Shown: positions 59,891 through 64,000 of the stretch, one piece after another
Layout: every line of letters begins with the position of its first letter
Position numbering within the stretch: position 1 is the first letter of the stretch
Source of the DNA: Phyllostachys edulis
Lineage: Eukaryota; Streptophyta; Magnoliopsida; Poales; Poaceae
Length of the DNA: 64,000 nucleotides
Assembly: GCA_036346405.1 (NCBI GenBank)
Contig: CM070554.1
Coordinates: 46,833,058-46,897,057 of the forward strand
Direction of reading: 5' to 3'
Made by a program: the position numbers and the translations under genes
Notes under the pieces: model-generated
Told to the model about the DNA's origin: nothing
What the model saw: only the letters and a program-made list of their open reading frames with translations
Database searches by the model: none

Positions 59891-61841
59891 TATGACCTCA
59901 TGCATCAAGAAGGCCGCAAACTGTCTTCGAACGCGTTCGAGCTAGGCCTGTTCCAATGGAGTTTCAGCGATGGTTGCAACCTGTCGCTAGGAAGATTAAA
60001 GTTGTACATATATAAATTAATAAGTATGAAATAATTGTTGCAAGATTGGCAAACCTGAGGATCTTTGGTCATCAGGGAACGGAGGAGTAGTTCCATGTTG
60101 TGGCAAACATAGTATCCGCAGGTGTTACCCAGCGGTTGCTAGTGGCACTGCAAAAATAGAATTGGTTAGTTTAAGAGGCGTTACTACGAAGTGTTATATA
60201 AGATTAATGTGCACTGGCGAATACCGGGAATTTAAAATCGTGTCGGAGGTTCACTCCCTTGCATTTCCCTCCCTTTGCATAGTACGTGATGAACGACCTA
60301 CGTGATTCCAAAAACTTAGCCTTAGCCATTGCAAAGGAAGGAAAGACTACAATAGAGTTATCTATGGAGGAAATGTGTTTACCTGTCGATTAAGTTTTTG
60401 ACAACTATGAAGTTGTTATTAGACCTCTTTAGGGAATCAAGGTAGCAAGGCCCCGACATCGGATGGATACACTTGGCCCCAAGCAGCATCCAGGGTAACA
60501 GGGCAACAGAGCCACATCTCACTTGGAGCTTGCACTTCATAGCCACCTACATAACGATACAAAACTAGCTACTCCAACAGGCCTATCAATGGATCGAGAA
60601 ATACAGGGATAATAATTATTACCAGGATGTCATCAACAGGAAATCTGTTATCGATTTCTAAGTTATGGTTAGATGCGCAGCTACTCGGACGTTTGGGGGG
60701 CTAGCTAGCATAGTAGCAACGGGGGCTTCTAACTGATTTGTGAGGGATGCACGAATCTCCTCTCGTGCGACATCCCACTTCTCTTCTCTAAGGGATGCAT
60801 GAATCTCCTCTCATAGTTGTGCTTCACGCTCGGCTTTGGCTCTCTTTCTACTCTGGTACGCCCCGGAGTCCGCTGCGAATCCATCTTTCCATGGAACATA
60901 AAGACCAATGCCTCTCGTACGACCCAGATGCTCCTTATTTCCCAGGGCTTTGGAGAGCATATCTCTCTCCCTGTCTACCTGGAATGAGCCTTGGGAAGAT
61001 TGTGCAGTACTCAGCTCTTCCTACAAGAGCCTGACATGTTATTTCACTTCCTATGAAGTTATCGAGTAATTACAAACTAGGTAGTTCGATGTCTTACCAA
61101 GCGCCGGGACACTTCCAAGGGGTTTGGAAAGGAGATGGCCCCCGAAGACACGGTAGATAACCTCGCTCTTAGCCACTATTGGGTGCGCTCATCAGAGATC
61201 TGGGCAAATGGCGGGGAGGCGTCCAACCGTCTTGCATGCTCGTCCTGATCCCTCCATTGCGGGAGTTTACCCACATACCCAGCGATGCCAAGTCTATGGG
61301 GGTGCGTGTTTTTTGCTTGGAGGGCCCTGTGCGCCTCACTTTCACTCCTAAAATTATCTGTCATCTTCTTCGCCATAAAGTCTTCCCAGTACTCCTCCAT
61401 GAACGGATACTTCTGGAAGGGTGTCAGATCCTTCTCCATGTAATTCTTGATAAGCATGCTCTTGAAGTTCCTCCACGCTTTGCACACCGCTAGCAACGTG
61501 TATCGTTGCACGGAGGCCTGGTGTTCTTCCGGGATCAGGAACAATTGTAAAATTTCCGCCACCAGCTCATCTTTCTGATCTTTGGTCAAGTCCTTCCATG
61601 AATCGTAGGTGATCTTGACCCGTTCGTATGCAATTATTCCGACTGTTGTCTGAAATGCGGACGCTGCTTGGCGAGGACTCAAAGGGGTCCCAGATGCATC
61701 GACCCTCGTGATGGTAAATCGGCCCTTGGGTCTTTTCGATATTCCTCTTTCCTTGCGCTTGGATTTTCTAGAGGACATCACATCAGACTCATGAGGCGAC
61801 GATGACGAAGAATGATCAGACAAAGAATGAACAGGCAACAT
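59891..61841 (-). pseudogene. TNPA-like (Transposase_24) protein with Ulp1-like C48 peptidase region
   Basis: The likely first codon of the main exon is the ATG at 61841, after a CGTGAAG acceptor. The exon (to 61098, donor GTAAG) encodes the plant transposase (Ptta/En-Spm) domain: RGRFTITRVDASGTP is replaced here by KGRFTITRVDASGTP, then YERVKITYDSWKDLTKDQKDELV and AVCKAWRNFKSMLIKNY. A TAG lies at 61173. Exon 2 (61020-60623) has KALGNKEHLGRTRGIGLYVPW and two stops. Later exons, at about 60546-60383, 60330-60230 and 60150-60056, resemble the C-terminal half of a Ulp1-type cysteine peptidase: CYLDSLKRSNNNFIVVKNLI, then LGNTCGYYVCHNMELLL, with the expected catalytic Cys in TCGYYVC. Fusion of these two domains is known in grass CACTA genes. 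The stops make this copy non-functional. Confidence 0.8.
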
Positions 61842-62589
61842 CTTCACGAGAAATAGAAGTTCTAAAACACAAGAACATATTATCAAAAGATTCTCTATGT
61901 GTATGGGTATACACACCAATTAAATGACATAATTGACATATAAACATGTAAATTCTCCAAGTCAGCCAACAACACTTGATCTACTGACAGAATAGCATGT
62001 ATTATGAATTGGATCAAAGAACCTGGAGGTTCAACCAATTAACCAACCGAAAGTAACAGATCAAATGCTAAAGATCAATCAACAGTAGTAAGCATTTTAT
62101 TCCAATTAGAGCTCAAAACAATTTCAGTACAAGACTATTATCATCACAGAGCATTCATCTCAAGCTCACTACACCACATTGCAATATGAACATATCAAAT
62201 GCAAAGGGGTAATTAAATTGAAATGATGTGATACTCATGAAGTAGATGCAATCAAAGCCACTCGGCATCTGTTACCTTTGGGCATTGAGGGGAAGGACGA
62301 GCAGGGAGCACCGGAGCAGCAGGGCGGCGTCGAAGGGGAGGCACGCCGGGCTCAAGGGAGGAGGAGGTGACACGGGCTCGGGTTCGGGGAGGAGGCAGGC
62401 TCGGGGAGGAGGGGCGCCGGGTTCGGGGAAGCGGCGGCTCGTGCTCGGGGAGGAGGTGGCAGGCTCGGGGGAGGAAGCGTGTCGGGCTCAAGGAGGAGGA
62501 GGCGACGGGCTCGGGGAGGAGGGATGTTAGAGAAACTTAATCGTTTAAGTGGGGGGCGTGGCAAACCCTAGAGTCCGAATATAAATAGG
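61842..62589. other. CACTA spacer with GC-rich minisatellite-like block
   Basis: About 61920-62240 is AT-rich and probably holds 5' introns or leader of the TNPA-like gene. From 62280 to 62530 the sequence is built of short GGCTCGGGGAGGAGG-like units. Open frames there are low-complexity and not supported as genes. ATATAAATAGGG lies at 62579-62590 on the plus strand. Confidence 0.5.
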
Positions 62590-62940
62590 GTTGGATATCA
62601 TAGACGATTCCAATAAATAACCGTCCGTGATACGATATATGATCATAGATGGTTTGTCCTAAGGAATCGTCTGTGATATTCTTCTGTATTGCTACATCTA
62701 TTTCTATTTATTGGCTAGCCTCAGGAAATGCTAGCCATGCCCTCTGAAACAAGCAGAAACACACCAAGTACATGTATACATCCAATTCACATTCATTTCA
62801 GAAACAAGTACATCCATTTCACAAATTTAGATATACACATTCTCATATACATAAATGCAAATTCACATATGACACATTCTCATATACATAAATGCAAATT
62901 TAGTACATATGACACATAAACATTTCATTCATCATTCCAC
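62590..62940. repeat. Internal copy of the CACTA subterminal region, plus a tandem repeat
   Basis: 62595-62790 resembles 59550-59720: a GGTTTGTCCTAAGGAAYCGTC palindrome, TCTATTTATTGGCTAGC and CCCTCTGAAACAAGCAGAAA. Next to it, at about 62834-62912, a unit of about 40 bp (ACACATTCTCATATACATAA...CATATGAC) is tandemly repeated twice. The copy sits between the two transposase genes, where subterminal DNA is not expected. Confidence 0.75.
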
Positions 62941-64000
62941 TTGCTTATCTCCTTTGAAAATTAGCTCTTCTTCCAAAATATTGATCTCTTCTTCTAGATG
63001 TTCTTCTCACGGGTCCTCGATTTACGTCCCTTTCCGAGCACAACATCTAAATCCTTAACCATATCATAGACCTCTTTTCCGCTTAAATGCCTTGGAGCTG
63101 AATTGTCCTTCTCTCCGTCGAATTGTTTCTTCATCCTACGGTATGGGTGAGCCCTCCAGAGGAACCTATGGTGACACATGTACACGATTTTGTGCGAGCG
63201 CTTCAGCCACACACTCTCAGTATCATCTAAACAGTGAGTACATGCTTTGGCCCCTTTTGTACTCTGGTCCGATAGGTTAGCAAGGGCGGGATAATCATTT
63301 ATGGTACAGAAAAACAAGGAGCGTACAGTAAAGTTCTTTGGTTTGTACGCATCCCATACCTGTACCCCTTCGATCCACAATATTTTTAGATCTTCCATCA
63401 ATGGTGCTAGGTACACATCAATATCATTCCCGGGTTGCTTCGGTCCTTGGATAAGTATCGACAGCAAAATATACTTCTGCTTCATACACAACCAAGGAGG
63501 AAGGTTGTAGATACAGAGAGTCACGGGCCAAGTGCTATGTCGGCTGATCATGTTATCGAAATGATTCATTTTATCTATACTCAATCCAAACCTTATATTC
63601 CTTGGTTCCACACCAAAGTCTGCAAACCTTCTATCGATGTTTCTCCACTGGGTGGAATCAGCAGGGTGTCTTAGCTTTCCATCCTGCTTATGCTCCACTA
63701 AGTGCCAACGCAGCAGTTTTGTCCCCTTTGGGTTCGCAAAAAATCGCTTCAAACGGGGAATTACAAGAAGATACCACGCCACCTTAGTAGGAAGTCCTTT
63801 CTTCACCTCTATTCCCTCGTGTCATCTGATTGATTCTAACACTTGTATCGGGATGCGTTGCACACCGGATATACATACATGTTTGCGTACTCTTTATGGT
63901 AGAGGATACAGTCGTTCGGACATGCATGTATTTTTTTCTACTTCCATTCCCAATGGACAAAGAACATTCTTGACTCTGTAGGTGGTTTTGGGCAACTCAT
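62941..64000 (-). pseudogene. CACTA tnp2 (TNPD) transposase, 5' part, broken and cut
   Basis: The main open stretch (63806-62994) matches the tnp2 family: LKRFFANPKGTKLLRWH, RNIRFGLSIDKMNHF, HSTWPVTLCIYNLPPWLCMKQKY, IQGPKQPGNDIDVYLAPL and a zinc-like CTHCLDDTESVWL. Upstream in another frame is the family's Cys-rich start (HACPNDCILYHKEYANMY, about 63930-63875), so a frameshift lies near 63815. After GRKSRTREKNI a TAG at about 62997 and a loss of similarity mark an early end, so the rest of the transposase domain is missing. The N-terminus lies beyond the window. tnp2 performs the cleavage and joining steps of CACTA movement. Confidence 0.88.

Larger units (their letters stand above)
59251..64000 (-). 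mobile_element. CACTA (En/Spm) transposon, left end and interior
   Basis: The left terminus CACTACTACAGAAAAGG at 59251 is followed by subterminal repeats built from CACAGACGGTT and its complement AACCGTCTGTG (59268-59605). Genes lie on the minus strand in the order tnp2 (right, incomplete at the window edge) then TNPA-like, so 59251 is the 3' end of the element. AAT precedes the terminus as a possible 3-bp target site. The right terminus is outside the window. Confidence 0.88.

Noticed and set aside
62246..62564. Open frames in the GC-rich spacer of the CACTA element
   Set aside because: Short-repeat sequence gives long frames on both strands and no domain is recognisable.

Overview
This window looks like nuclear DNA from a flowering plant, most probably a grass. 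The evidence is spliceosomal GT-AG introns in the gene remnants, and a dense nest of LTR retrotransposons together with CACTA, FAR1/Mutator and hAT-type DNA transposons. It also has a Tat-lineage gypsy element with a spliced antisense gene. I could not fix the species. I see no convincing single-copy host gene, no rRNA or tRNA gene and no CRISPR array. Nearly every coding stretch is a transposon gene carrying stops or frameshifts.

Layout. (1) 1-4982: a frameshifted FAR1/MULE-type transposase on the plus strand, then a short-repeat zone, then a two-exon GRF zinc-finger gene with a tail-anchor-like membrane segment on the minus strand. (2) 4983-15275: two tandem decayed copies of a chromovirus-type gypsy element, with a shared internal LTR (7509-9017) and a terminal LTR (12795-15275). 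(3) 15276-16413 and 28933-31114: pieces read as the 5' LTR of an older gypsy element ('G0'). They are split by a complete Tat element at 16414-28927 (794-bp LTRs, TSD TTACT, gag-pol on plus, multi-exon antisense gene on minus). (4) 31115-33762: non-coding internal remnant of G0, then its 3' LTR from 33763.

(5) 35000-57812: insertions inside the G0 3' LTR, each with a visible target-site duplication. Solo LTR S1 (35000-57812, minus) contains solo LTR S2 (36743-56039, minus). S2 contains a Copia element of SIRE/Maximus type (38620-52339, minus) and a chromovirus solo LTR S4 (53105-55349, minus). The Copia 3' LTR in turn contains a chromovirus solo LTR S3 (39613-41886, plus). G0 > S1 > S2 > Copia > S3 is therefore five levels. 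(6) 57813-59250: the rest of the G0 LTR with a 312-bp hAT-type MITE, then unassigned sequence. (7) 59251-64000: the left end and interior of a CACTA element on the minus strand, with a TNPA/Ulp1-type gene and a tnp2 gene that runs to the window edge.

The most unusual signal is in the LTRs. Three LTR families carry tandem arrays of roughly 27-36 bp units that each form a small stem-loop. In the chromovirus LTR family the stems differ between copies in a compensatory way, which suggests that the folded form matters.
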